From positions 1 through 33,041 of the forward strand of contig JAGWYK010000023.1 in NCBI GenBank assembly GCA_018969405.1: 33,041 bases of DNA, given 5' to 3'. This document shows, piece by piece, positions 24,952-33,041 of the stretch; the first letter of the stretch is position 1, and every line of letters starts with the position of its first letter. The DNA comes from Acidobacteriota bacterium. Lineage in GTDB: Bacteria; Actinomycetota; Acidimicrobiia; Acidimicrobiales; Acidimicrobilacustridaceae. Below the pieces are notes generated by a model. The model did no database searches and was not told the DNA's origin. It worked only from the letters and a program-made list of their open reading frames with translations. The translations under genes were made by a program, and so were the position numbers.

Positions 24952-26244
24952 GTGACGACCACCATCTCCTCCACGTCCACCGGCGACGCCGATCACTCCC
25001 TCGCTGAGCGCATCGCCGATCTCGGACGGCGGGCCCGGGCGGCCTCCCGGGTGCTCGCCGGGTCATCGAGCGAGCAGAGGGATGCGGCTCTGCATGCGGC
25101 CGCCGACCTGCTCATCGCCCGCACCGCCGAGATCCTCGCGGCCAACGCCGCTGATGTCGCCGCCGCCGAGTCCGATGGTGTCGCCGCCACGGTCATCGAT
25201 CGTCTGCGGCTCACCGAGGCTCGGGTCGGCGCCATGGCGGCCGGCCTGCGGCAGGTCGCCGGTCTCGCCGATCCGGTCGGCGAGGTCCTCGACGGATGGG
25301 TGCGCCCCAACGGACTCCGCATCACCAGGGTGCGGGTGCCGCTCGGCGTGGTCGCCATCATCTACGAGAACCGACCCAACGTGACCTCCGATGCCGCCGG
25401 TCTGTGCCTCAAGTCCGGCAACGCGGCGTTCCTGCGCGGCTCCTCCGGTGCGATCCGGTCGAACACCGTCATCACCACCGTGCTGCGCGAGGCGATCGCG
25501 TCGGTCGGTCTGCCCGCCGATTCGGTCCTCCTCGTCGAGGACGTGAGTCGGGAGGCCGCCATCGAGTTCATGCGCCAGCGGGAATTCGTCGACTGTCTCA
25601 TCCCGCGCGGCGGACCTTCGCTCATCCGTTCGATCCTCGAGCACGCCACCGTTCCCTACGTCATCGATGGTGATGGCAACTGTCATGTCTATGTGGATGC
25701 TGCTGCGGATCTCGACATGGCCACGCGCATCATCGTGAACGCCAAGACCCAACGGCCCTCGGTCTGCAACGCCGCCGAGACCCTCCTCGTGCATGCCTCG
25801 GTGGCCGAGGCGTTCCTGCCCCGCGCCGCAGAGGCACTCGACGGGGTCGAACTCCTGGCCGATCCCCGGGCCGCCGCGCTGCTTCCGGGTGCCACCGCCG
25901 CTGATGAGGAGGCCTGGTCGACCGAGTTCCTGGATCTCCGTCTCGCCGTGCGGGTGGTCGAGGACCTCGACGAGGCCATCGACCACATCGCCACCTATGG
26001 GTCGGGGCACTCCGAGGCCATCATCACCGGCGATCTCGCCGCCGCCGACCGGTTCACCACCGAGGTCGACGCGGCTGCGGTGCTGGTCAACGCCTCCACC
26101 CGGTTCGTCGATGGTGAGGAGTTCGGCTTCGGCGCCGAGATCGGGATCTCGACCCAGAAGCTCCATGCCCGCGGTCCGATGGGACTGCGCGAACTCACCT
26201 GCGTGAAGTTCATCGTGCGGGGCGAGGGTCAGACCCGGGGCTGA
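24952..26244 (+). CDS. proA: Gamma-glutamyl phosphate reductase
   Basis: This 430-residue enzyme reduces glutamyl phosphate to glutamate semialdehyde with NADPH, the second step of proline synthesis. The family motifs [15 protein letters not shown] (131-145) and [13 protein letters not shown] (153-165) are present, and the catalytic C272 lies in [30 protein letters not shown] is the typical C-terminal stretch. The same frame is open far upstream, opposite murJ, but that part is shadow sequence. It has its own leaderless promoter, separated from proB by murJ. Confidence 0.96.
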   Translation: MTTTISSTSTGDADHSLAERIADLGRRARAASRVLAGSSSEQRDAALHAAADLLIARTAEILAANAADVAAAESDGVAATVIDRLRLTEARVGAMAAGLRQVAGLADPVGEVLDGWVRPNGLRITRVRVPLGVVAIIYENRPNVTSDAAGLCLKSGNAAFLRGSSGAIRSNTVITTVLREAIASVGLPADSVLLVEDVSREAAIEFMRQREFVDCLIPRGGPSLIRSILEHATVPYVIDGDGNCHVYVDAAADLDMATRIIVNAKTQRPSVCNAAETLLVHASVAEAFLPRAAEALDGVELLADPRAAALLPGATAADEEAWSTEFLDLRLAVRVVEDLDEAIDHIATYGSGHSEAIITGDLAAADRFTTEVDAAAVLVNASTRFVDGEEFGFGAEIGISTQKLHARGPMGLRELTCVKFIVRGEGQTRG

Positions 26245-26283
26245 GCGACCTCCAGCGAATCGGGCCCGGTCGGCCCCGTGGGA

Positions 26284-26289
26284 TACGTT
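26284..26289 (+). promoter_or_regulatory. -10 element of the MoxR-type ATPase gene
   Basis: TACGTT (TANNNT) ends six bases before ATG 26296. This rules against GTG 26278, which lies upstream of the hexamer, and implies a leaderless mRNA. Confidence 0.5.
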
Positions 26290-26295
26290 GCCCGG

Positions 26296-27198
26296 ATGGA
26301 TTCCCGCTTCGATTCCCCCGCCTCCGTCCGCGCCCGCCTCCGCGACGTCGACTATCTCTCCGACGATGCCATCGCCGGTGTGGTGTTCCTCGCCGATCGG
26401 CTGGGCAAGCCGATCCTCGTGGAGGGCCCGGCGGGCACCGGCAAGACCCAGCTGGCCAAGTCGGTGGCCGAGATCCTCGGCGCCCGTCTCATCCGTCTGC
26501 AGTGCTACGAGGGTCTCGACGAGTCGAAGGCGCTCTACGAGTGGAACTACAAGAAGCAGCTGCTGCGCATCCAGGCCGAGCGCAACAACGAGTCGACCTG
26601 GGAGGACATCGAGACCGACATCTTCTCCGATGAGTTCCTGCTCACGCGCCCGCTGCTCGAGGCGATCCGGTCCCCCGAGCCGGTCGTGCTGCTGATCGAT
26701 GAGGTGGACCGGGTCGAGATCGAGACTGAGGCGCTGCTGCTCGAGATCCTCTCGGACTACCAGGTCTCCATCCCGGAGCTCGGCACCATCACCGCCCGCC
26801 AGATCCCCATGGTCTTCCTCACCTCCAACAACACCCGTGAGCTCTCCGAGGCCCTCAAGCGACGGTGCCTGTTCCTCCACATCGACTATCCGGACATGGA
26901 GCGGGAGAAGGAGATCGTGCTCACGAAGGTGCCCGAGATCACCGAGAACCTCGCCGATCAGGTCACCCGCATCGTCCGTTCGATCCGCCAGCTCGAGCTC
27001 AAGAAGTCACCGTCGGTCTCCGAGACCATCGATTGGGCCCGCACGCTGCTGATGCTGGGGGTCGACTCCATCACCGAGGCCGACGCCATCGAGACGCTCA
27101 ACATCCTGCTCAAGTACCAGAGCGACATCGCCCGGGCCACGAAGGAACTCTCGGCCGACACCTCCCAGCGCCGCCCCGGCGTGCCCCGCACCTCCTGA
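26296..27198 (+). CDS. MoxR-type AAA+ ATPase
   Basis: This 300-residue AAA+ protein has Walker A GPAGTGKT (44-51), Walker B VLLIDEVDR (131-139), a sensor 1 region FLTSNNTRE (174-182) and an Arg finger candidate in LKRRCLF (187-193). This is the MoxR class, which usually works with a VWA-domain protein as a chaperone for metal insertion or complex assembly; the closest known type is CoxD, partner of CoxE in carbon monoxide dehydrogenase maturation. No cox structural genes are in this window, so the client is unknown. The next gene, seven bases on, is the VWA partner. Confidence 0.92.
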   Translation: MDSRFDSPASVRARLRDVDYLSDDAIAGVVFLADRLGKPILVEGPAGTGKTQLAKSVAEILGARLIRLQCYEGLDESKALYEWNYKKQLLRIQAERNNESTWEDIETDIFSDEFLLTRPLLEAIRSPEPVVLLIDEVDRVEIETEALLLEILSDYQVSIPELGTITARQIPMVFLTSNNTRELSEALKRRCLFLHIDYPDMEREKEIVLTKVPEITENLADQVTRIVRSIRQLELKKSPSVSETIDWARTLLMLGVDSITEADAIETLNILLKYQSDIARATKELSADTSQRRPGVPRTS

Positions 27199-27205
27199 TC
27201 CGACC

Positions 27206-28663
27206 ATGACCGTCACCTCCGAGTCGTCGATGCTGGATCTGCTCACGGGGTTCATCGTCGAGCTGCGGGCCGCCGGTCTCCCGGTGAGCCTCACCGAGAA
27301 CCTCGACGCCATGCAGGCGATCACCCACATCCCGATCGAGGATCGCAACGCCTTCAAGTACGCGCTGGCGGCGACGCTGGTGAAGAACAATGCGCACTGG
27401 CGGGCCTTCGAGACCGTGTTCGAGGTGTACTTCTCGCTGCGCGGACCGGGCTACGCCCTCGGTGGATCCGACGAGTCGGTGCAGCCCGAGGACGACGACA
27501 CCGCCGCCAACCCCGAGGCGGCCGGTGCCGGCACCGGTGGCGGTGGGGGAGAGGCGCTCTCGCCGGAGCAGATGGCCGAGATGCTGTTCCGGGCCCTGCA
27601 GAAGGGGGATGAGGCCATGCTGCGGGCGCTCGCCCGTCAGGCGGTCACCCGCTACGCCGGGATGGAGCCGGGTCGACCGGTGGGGGGCACCTACTACCTC
27701 TACCGCACGCTGCGGAACCTCGATCTCGACACGGTGCTCGAACGGCTCATGGCCGAGGCCCGCGATGATGCCCCCGCCCCGCTCACGCCGCTCGAGGAAC
27801 GTCTCGAGAAGGACGAGTTCGACTCGCGCGTCGACCGCCTCAAGCAGGAGATCGAGGCTGAGATCCGACGTCGGCTGGTGGCCGACCGCGGCGTGGAGGC
27901 CATGGCCAAGACCCTGCGCAAACCGCTGCCCGAGGACGTCGACTTCATGCATGCCAGCCGCGAGGAGCTGATGGGTCTGCGCAAGGCCATCTACCCGCTC
28001 ACCCGCAAGCTCGCCGTGCGCCTGGCCCGCAAGCGCCGTCACGGTCGCAAGGGTCCTCTCGACTTCCGCAGCACCGTCCGGCACTCACTCAGCTACGGCG
28101 GTGTGCCGGCCGACCCCAAGTTCCGCTATCCGCGCCCCGCCAAGCCCGAGATCTTCGTCGTCGCTGACATCTCCGGTTCGGTGGCCGCCTTCGCCCGCTT
28201 CACCCTGCAGCTCGTCTACGCCATCTCCGGTCAGTTCTCCCGGGTGCGTTCATTCGTGTTCATCGATGGCATCGACGAGGTGACCCGGTTCTTCGAGGGG
28301 GTGGAGGACATCGCCGTGGCCATCCATCGGGTCAACACCGAAGCCGATGTGGTCTGGGTCGACGGCCATTCCGACTACGGCCACGCCTTCGAGGTCTTCT
28401 GGGATCGCTACGGCCGTGAGATCGGCCCCAAGACCACCGTGCTCATCCTCGGCGACGCCCGCAACAACTACCACGCCTCGCAGGCCTGGGTCGTCGGAGA
28501 GATCCAGAAGAAGGCGCGACACGTCTACTGGCTGAACCCCGAGCCGAAGGCCTACTGGGACACCGGTGATTCCATCGTCGGTGAGTACGGCGCCCACTGT
28601 GATGGCACCTATGAGTGTCGCAACCTGCGGCAGCTCGAGAGGTTCGTCGAGATCCTGGAGTGA
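27206..28663 (+). CDS. CoxE-like VWA-domain protein, partner of the MoxR-type ATPase
   Basis: This 485-residue protein has a mainly helical N-terminal part (1-290), broken by a Gly-rich acidic linker (about 88-118), and a C-terminal VWA domain (about 314-485). The MIDAS motif is D321-I-S323-G-S325, with S389 in GHSDYG and D417 in GDARNN as likely further metal contacts. Such proteins bind divalent metal and pair with MoxR ATPases. There is no signal peptide, so it is probably cytosolic. It has no clear Shine-Dalgarno sequence or -10 of its own and is probably read through from the ATPase gene. It ends only five bases from the convergent aroG stop. Confidence 0.9.
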   Translation: MTVTSESSMLDLLTGFIVELRAAGLPVSLTENLDAMQAITHIPIEDRNAFKYALAATLVKNNAHWRAFETVFEVYFSLRGPGYALGGSDESVQPEDDDTAANPEAAGAGTGGGGGEALSPEQMAEMLFRALQKGDEAMLRALARQAVTRYAGMEPGRPVGGTYYLYRTLRNLDLDTVLERLMAEARDDAPAPLTPLEERLEKDEFDSRVDRLKQEIEAEIRRRLVADRGVEAMAKTLRKPLPEDVDFMHASREELMGLRKAIYPLTRKLAVRLARKRRHGRKGPLDFRSTVRHSLSYGGVPADPKFRYPRPAKPEIFVVADISGSVAAFARFTLQLVYAISGQFSRVRSFVFIDGIDEVTRFFEGVEDIAVAIHRVNTEADVVWVDGHSDYGHAFEVFWDRYGREIGPKTTVLILGDARNNYHASQAWVVGEIQKKARHVYWLNPEPKAYWDTGDSIVGEYGAHCDGTYECRNLRQLERFVEILE

Positions 28664-28668
28664 CGTAG

Positions 28669-30015
28669 TCAGGACCGCTGCAGCAGCTCGGCCACGCGGA
28701 ACGCCAGATCCAGCGACTGACGACCGTTGAGCCGGGGATCACACATGGTCTCGTAGCGGGTGCCGAGATCGGCGTCGAGGATCTGCTCGGCCCCTCCGAG
28801 GCATTCGGTGACATCGTCGCCGGTGAGTTCGATGTGCACGCCGCCCGGCCAGGTGCCGGCGGCGCGATGGGCGGCGAAGAACCCGGCGATCTCGGCCAGA
28901 ACGGCGTCGAAGTGACGGGTCTTGCGGCCGCTGGGAGCGGTGAAGGTGTTGCCGTGCATGGGATCACAGGCCCATGCCACCGGATGACCTGACTCCTTCA
29001 CGGCCTCGAGCAGCGGCGGCAGCGCCGTGCCGATCTGGTCGGCACCCATGCGACTGATGAGGGTCAGGCGTCCCGGGATGCGGTCGGGATTGAGCGCCTC
29101 GCAGAGCGCCACGACCTCATCGGGGGTGATGGAGGGCCCGACCTTGCAGCCGAGCGGATTGCCGACCCCGGAGAGGAAATGGACATGGGCGCCGTCGATC
29201 TGCCGGGTTCGCTCGCCGATCCAGAGCATGTGGGCGGAGCAGTCGTACCAGTCGCCGGTGAGGGAGTCCTGTCGGGTGAGCGCCTGCTCGTAGCCGAGGA
29301 TGAGTGCCTCGTGGCTGGTGGAGACATCGACGGTGTGCAACTGCGGGGTGGCCTCGGTGTCGATGCCGCAGGCGGCCATGAACCGGATGGTGCGATCGAT
29401 GCCGGCCGCCACCTCCTCATAGCGCCGACCCTCAGCACTGGAGGCGACGAACTGCTGGTTCCAGGCATGCACCCGCGACAGGTCGCCGAACCCACCTTTG
29501 GCGAAGGCCCGCAGCAGGTTCAGTGTGGAGGCCGACTGGTGGTAGGCGGTGATGAGACGGCGGGGATCGGCGCGCCGGGCCTCGGCGTCGAAACCGATGT
29601 CGTTGACCATGTGCCCGCGGAACGACGGCAGGGTGACACCGTCGATGGTCTCGGTCCCGGCCGAGCGCGGCTTGGCGAACTGACCGGCGATGCGACCGAC
29701 CTTCACCACGGGCACCCCGGAGGAGTACATGAGCACGACGGCCATCTGGAGGATGACCTTCAGCTTGTCCCGGATGGCATCGGCGGAGAAGGCGTCGAAG
29801 GACTCGGCGCAGTCGCCGGCCTGGAGCAGGAACGCCTCGCCGGCGGCGACCCTCCCGAGATCGGCGGTGAGCCTGCGGGCCTCTCCGGCGAAGACCAGCG
29901 GGGGCAGGGCGCTCAACTCCTCGACGACGCGCTCCAGTTCGGCCGGATCGTCCCAATCGGGCTGCTGGACCGACGGGAACGACCGCCAGGAGGAGGGTGA
30001 CCAGGTGGGACTCAC
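28669..30015 (-). CDS. aroG: 3-deoxy-7-phosphoheptulonate synthase, class II (DAHP synthase)
   Basis: This 448-residue class II enzyme joins phosphoenolpyruvate and erythrose 4-phosphate, the entry step to aromatic amino acids. The metal ligand C69 lies in [45 protein letters not shown] and [13 protein letters not shown] are all in place. The N-terminus [18 protein letters not shown] is of the general class II type and lacks the extra allosteric N-terminal helices known from M. tuberculosis AroG. GTG 30015 is chosen because it is the last start before that motif; no good promoter is seen next to it. It lies 50 bases after the sigma gene and may be co-transcribed with it. Confidence 0.95.
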   Translation of the reverse strand: MSPTWSPSSWRSFPSVQQPDWDDPAELERVVEELSALPPLVFAGEARRLTADLGRVAAGEAFLLQAGDCAESFDAFSADAIRDKLKVILQMAVVLMYSSGVPVVKVGRIAGQFAKPRSAGTETIDGVTLPSFRGHMVNDIGFDAEARRADPRRLITAYHQSASTLNLLRAFAKGGFGDLSRVHAWNQQFVASSAEGRRYEEVAAGIDRTIRFMAACGIDTEATPQLHTVDVSTSHEALILGYEQALTRQDSLTGDWYDCSAHMLWIGERTRQIDGAHVHFLSGVGNPLGCKVGPSITPDEVVALCEALNPDRIPGRLTLISRMGADQIGTALPPLLEAVKESGHPVAWACDPMHGNTFTAPSGRKTRHFDAVLAEIAGFFAAHRAAGTWPGGVHIELTGDDVTECLGGAEQILDADLGTRYETMCDPRLNGRQSLDLAFRVAELLQRS

Positions 30016-30065
30016 AGCCCTACGTTGTCCGAAAGCGGGTCGTCGGCGCAAAGCCGTTCCGGGGA

Positions 30066-30896
30066 TCAGAACACGTCGATGAGTTCGCCGGCATGCTCCT
30101 TGACGGTGGAGACGGCCCGCTTGACCAGGCGGCGGGCGGCCTCTGCGGTGACGCCGAGCTCGTCACCCACCTCTCGGTACGAGCGTCGCTGCCCGTCGGC
30201 GAGTCCGAACCGCTGCTCGACCGCGAAGCGGGCCCGGGAGTCGAGCACCGACAGCAGGTCACCCAGCATCTGCTCATCGGCGCGGTCCATGGCGATCTGC
30301 TCGGGACCGGGGGCGACATCGGCGATCAGGTCGCCGAGCTGGTTCGACTCGTCCTCGCCGATCGGACGGTCGAGGGAGGTCGGGGTGGTGAGCCGATGCA
30401 GCTCGGCGTGCTCGGCGTCGAGCTCCTCGCCGTTGCCACTGGCCTGACGCAGGGCGGCACGCAGGCTGGCTGACCGGTCGCCGGGGAGGCGCACGAGGCT
30501 GGCCTTCTGATCGAGGGCGCGTCCGATGGCCTGTCGGATCCAGAAGGTGGCGTAGGTGGAGAACTTGAATCCCTTGCGCCAGTCGAACTTGTCGACCGCA
30601 TGCTCGAGACCGATGTTGCCCTCCTGGATGAGGTCGAGCAGCTCCATGCCGGGGGGGAGCGGATAGCGACGGGCAATGCTCACCACGAGGCGGAGGTTGG
30701 CGCGGATGAAGCGGTCCTTGGCCGAGGCTGCGGCCCGCACGGCGCGGCGCAGCTCGACGGAACGCTCACCGTTCTCGAGCCGGGCGCTCGCCTCGACGCC
30801 CTTCTCGATGATCTGGGCGAGCTCGCGCTCCTCGAGAGCGGTGAGCAGGGGGACGAGTCCGATCTCGTTGAGGTACTGGCCGACTGAATCGCTCAT
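30066..30896 (-). CDS. Sigma-70 family factor, group 2-like (no region 1.1)
   Basis: This 276-residue factor has region 1.2 ([11 protein letters not shown], 3-13), region 2 (about 60-135, with [21 protein letters not shown] and [13 protein letters not shown]) and region 4 (about 212-276). Region 2.4 is close to primary sigma factors but with YATFW where YATWW is usual, so -10 recognition of TANNNT type is likely. Only 36 residues separate RLP (136-138) and [11 protein letters not shown] (174-184), far fewer than in primary factors, so region 3 is shortened. In region 4.2 the usual VTRERIRQIE reads [13 protein letters not shown] 30896 is supported by GGAGAGAAG on the minus strand just upstream. 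Longer in-frame starts have shadow composition. Confidence 0.93.
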   Translation of the reverse strand: MSDSVGQYLNEIGLVPLLTALEERELAQIIEKGVEASARLENGERSVELRRAVRAAASAKDRFIRANLRLVVSIARRYPLPPGMELLDLIQEGNIGLEHAVDKFDWRKGFKFSTYATFWIRQAIGRALDQKASLVRLPGDRSASLRAALRQASGNGEELDAEHAELHRLTTPTSLDRPIGEDESNQLGDLIADVAPGPEQIAMDRADEQMLGDLLSVLDSRARFAVEQRFGLADGQRRSYREVGDELGVTAEAARRLVKRAVSTVKEHAGELIDVF

Positions 30897-30912
30897 GATC
30901 ACTTCTCTCCAT

Positions 30913-30927
30913 CCGGTCGGGGACCGG
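30913..30927 (-). promoter_or_regulatory. Hairpin before the sigma gene ribosome binding site
   Basis: CCGGTC and GACCGG form a perfect 6-bp stem with a three-base loop in the predicted leader of the sigma gene. It ends a few bases before the Shine-Dalgarno sequence GGAGAGAAG and might influence ribosome access. Confidence 0.35.
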
Positions 30928-30972
30928 CGTCGCTGTCGGGTCCGATGGGGGTGCGGGAAACGACACCCGTGT

Positions 30973-31000
30973 AACCGCACGGACCGAGGCCGATGTTCCC
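30973..31000 (-). promoter_or_regulatory. ECF-type promoter candidate of the sigma gene
   Basis: On the minus strand GGGAACA (31000-30994) and GGTT (30976-30973) are 17 bases apart. This fits the GGGAAY...GTT promoters read by SigH/SigR-type ECF factors in actinobacteria. Transcription would start near 30965 and give a leader of about 70 bases with a Shine-Dalgarno sequence. An inverted repeat, CCGTG (30967-30971) and CACGG (30978-30982), overlaps the -10 part. Confidence 0.4.
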
Positions 31001-31009
31001 CCACTGGCT

Positions 31010-31037
31010 GGTGACATGCGTCACCCGTCTGGGTGAT
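31010..31037. promoter_or_regulatory. Operator-like half-site cluster between the sigma gene and nadD
   Basis: GGTGACATGCGTCACC (31010-31025) is a palindrome with 6-base arms. A third half-site, GGTGAT (31032-31037), follows and forms a second inverted repeat with GTCACC. The cluster lies just upstream of the candidate sigma-gene -35. The binding protein is unknown. Confidence 0.4.
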
Positions 31038-31066
31038 CGAGGCCGGGGCGACGGGGATCCGGGACC

Positions 31067-31099
31067 CGGAGCGCCCTGCGGTGCACGCAGGGCTTCCGG
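31067..31099. promoter_or_regulatory. Extended hairpin upstream of nadD
   Basis: GCCCTGCG (31073-31080) and CGCAGGGC (31086-31093) form a perfect 8-bp stem with a five-base loop, extended by CCGGA/TCCGG (31067-31071 and 31095-31099) across a small internal loop. It lies upstream of the nadD -10, so it is DNA-level dyad symmetry for nadD rather than leader structure. Its role is unknown. It lies within the 251-base gap 30897-31147. Confidence 0.35.
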
Positions 31100-31135
31100 C
31101 TCCGGCCCGACAGCGGATCGGGGCGGGGGTTGCCG

Positions 31136-31141
31136 TAGTCT
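31136..31141 (+). promoter_or_regulatory. -10 element of nadD
   Basis: TAGTCT (TANNNT) ends six bases before ATG 31148, implying a leaderless nadD-LCP transcript. Confidence 0.5.
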
Positions 31142-31147
31142 GCGCCG

Positions 31148-31746
31148 ATGGTGGGCGGGAGACGGGCGATCGGCGTGCTGGGGGGAACCTTCGATCCTCC
31201 CCACATCGGCCATGTCGGCATCGCTCACAGGGTCCGATCGGCCCTCGGTCTCGACGAGGTCCTGTTCGTGGTGGCCCACGACCCGTGGCAGAAGTCGGGA
31301 TCACGGACCGTCACCGCAGCACCCCACCGGCTCGCCATGGTCGAGGCGGCCGTCTCGGGCGAGGAGGGGCTCCGGTGCTGTCCGCTGGAGATCGAACGGG
31401 GCGGCCCGTCCTACACCGTGGACACCCTGGAGGAACTCAGGCGTCTCGAACCTGCGGCGATCCTCGTCCTGATCGTCGGGGCTGATGCCGCAGCGCAGCT
31501 CGACACCTGGCACCGACCCGAGGATCTGCCGGGTCTGGCCCGCCTCGCCGTCGTCGACCGTCCCGGGATGCCGCCGGCTGCGGCTCCGCCGGCCTGGGAC
31601 GTCGTCCATGTCGAGGGTCTGCCGGAGGACATCTCCTCGTCGACGGTGCGGCGCCGGGTGGCGGCGGGTGAGCCCGTCGGGCAGCTGGTCCCCGATGGCG
31701 TCCTGCGCTACATCGTCGAGCACGGCCTGTACGCTGAAGGCTCCCC

Positions 31747-31750
<4 letters not shown>
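31148..31750 (+). CDS. nadD: Nicotinate-nucleotide adenylyltransferase
   Basis: This 200-residue enzyme makes deamido-NAD from nicotinate mononucleotide and ATP. The nucleotidyltransferase motif GGTFDPPHIGH is at 12-22 and ISSSTVRRRVAAG, the second ATP motif, is near the C-terminus. SYTVDTLEEL and VGADAA...DTWHRPEDL are typical of NadD. ATG 31148 follows TAGTCT by six bases. Its stop overlaps the next start as ATGA. nadD followed by an LCP-type gene is an arrangement known in other actinobacteria, where rsfS comes next; that part lies outside the window. Confidence 0.96.

Positions 31751-33041
<1,291 letters not shown>

Noticed and set aside
25063-26880. A 605-codon minus-strand open frame opposite proA and the MoxR-type gene
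   Set aside because: Both plus-strand genes have complete motifs; the reverse product has no recognisable domain.
30897-31147. Possible riboswitch or small RNA gene in the divergent gap
   Set aside because: I see promoters and dyads but no conserved riboswitch core or terminator with a T-run, so I list only the individual elements.

Overview
The window looks like core chromosome of a high-GC actinobacterium, most likely of the Acidimicrobiia type or a relative. This rests on strongly GC-rich codon use, frequent GTG starts, actinobacterial gene order (rne-rplU-rpmA-obgE-proB-proA-nadD) and a class II DAHP synthase. There is no sign of phage, insertion sequence, integron or CRISPR, and coding density is very high. 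The lineage call is inference.

Layout from left to right. At 1-1484 (minus) is a metallo-beta-lactamase/Rieske protein cut by the window edge, then tRNA-Gly(TCC), an unrecognised five-helix membrane protein with a His/Cys-rich outer domain, and tRNA-Pro(TGG), all on the minus strand. From 3241 (plus) runs a proteostasis block, tig-clpP-clpX, followed by folC and ndk. At 8470-14072 is the rod-shape and peptidoglycan elongation cluster mreB-mreC-mreD-mrdA-rodA. At 14101-16784 is a radical SAM protein with its overlapping DUF2344 partner, leading into RNase E/G (rne), rplU and rpmA. A minus-strand dGTPase-like HD hydrolase separates rpmA from obgE-proB, and a minus-strand murJ separates proB from proA. 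Then come a MoxR-type AAA ATPase with a CoxE-like VWA protein (plus), a group 2-type sigma factor and class II DAHP synthase (minus, sigma first), and finally nadD and a truncated LytR-CpsA-Psr-like protein (plus).

The genes fall into co-oriented sets with overlapping or closely spaced ends: tig/clpP, mrdA/rodA, radical SAM/DUF2344 and nadD/LCP overlap by 1-4 bases. Together they cover protein folding and turnover, lateral wall growth (MreBCD, PBP2, RodA and MurJ), RNA decay and ribosome assembly (RNase E/G, L21, L27, Obg), proline, folate, NAD and aromatic biosynthesis, and general transcription.

The most consistent regulatory signal is a TANNNT -10 hexamer 6-9 bases before the start codon of many transcription-unit-leading genes, which implies widespread leaderless mRNAs. 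mreB and the sigma gene are exceptions: both have leaders with Shine-Dalgarno sequences and dyad-symmetric candidate operators. I did not find a wholly new multi-gene system. The best unknowns are the five-helix His/Cys protein, the radical SAM/DUF2344 pair, the MoxR/VWA pair, an Obg with a changed G4 motif, the sigma factor with a short region 3, and an LCP protein that appears to lack the usual catalytic arginines.
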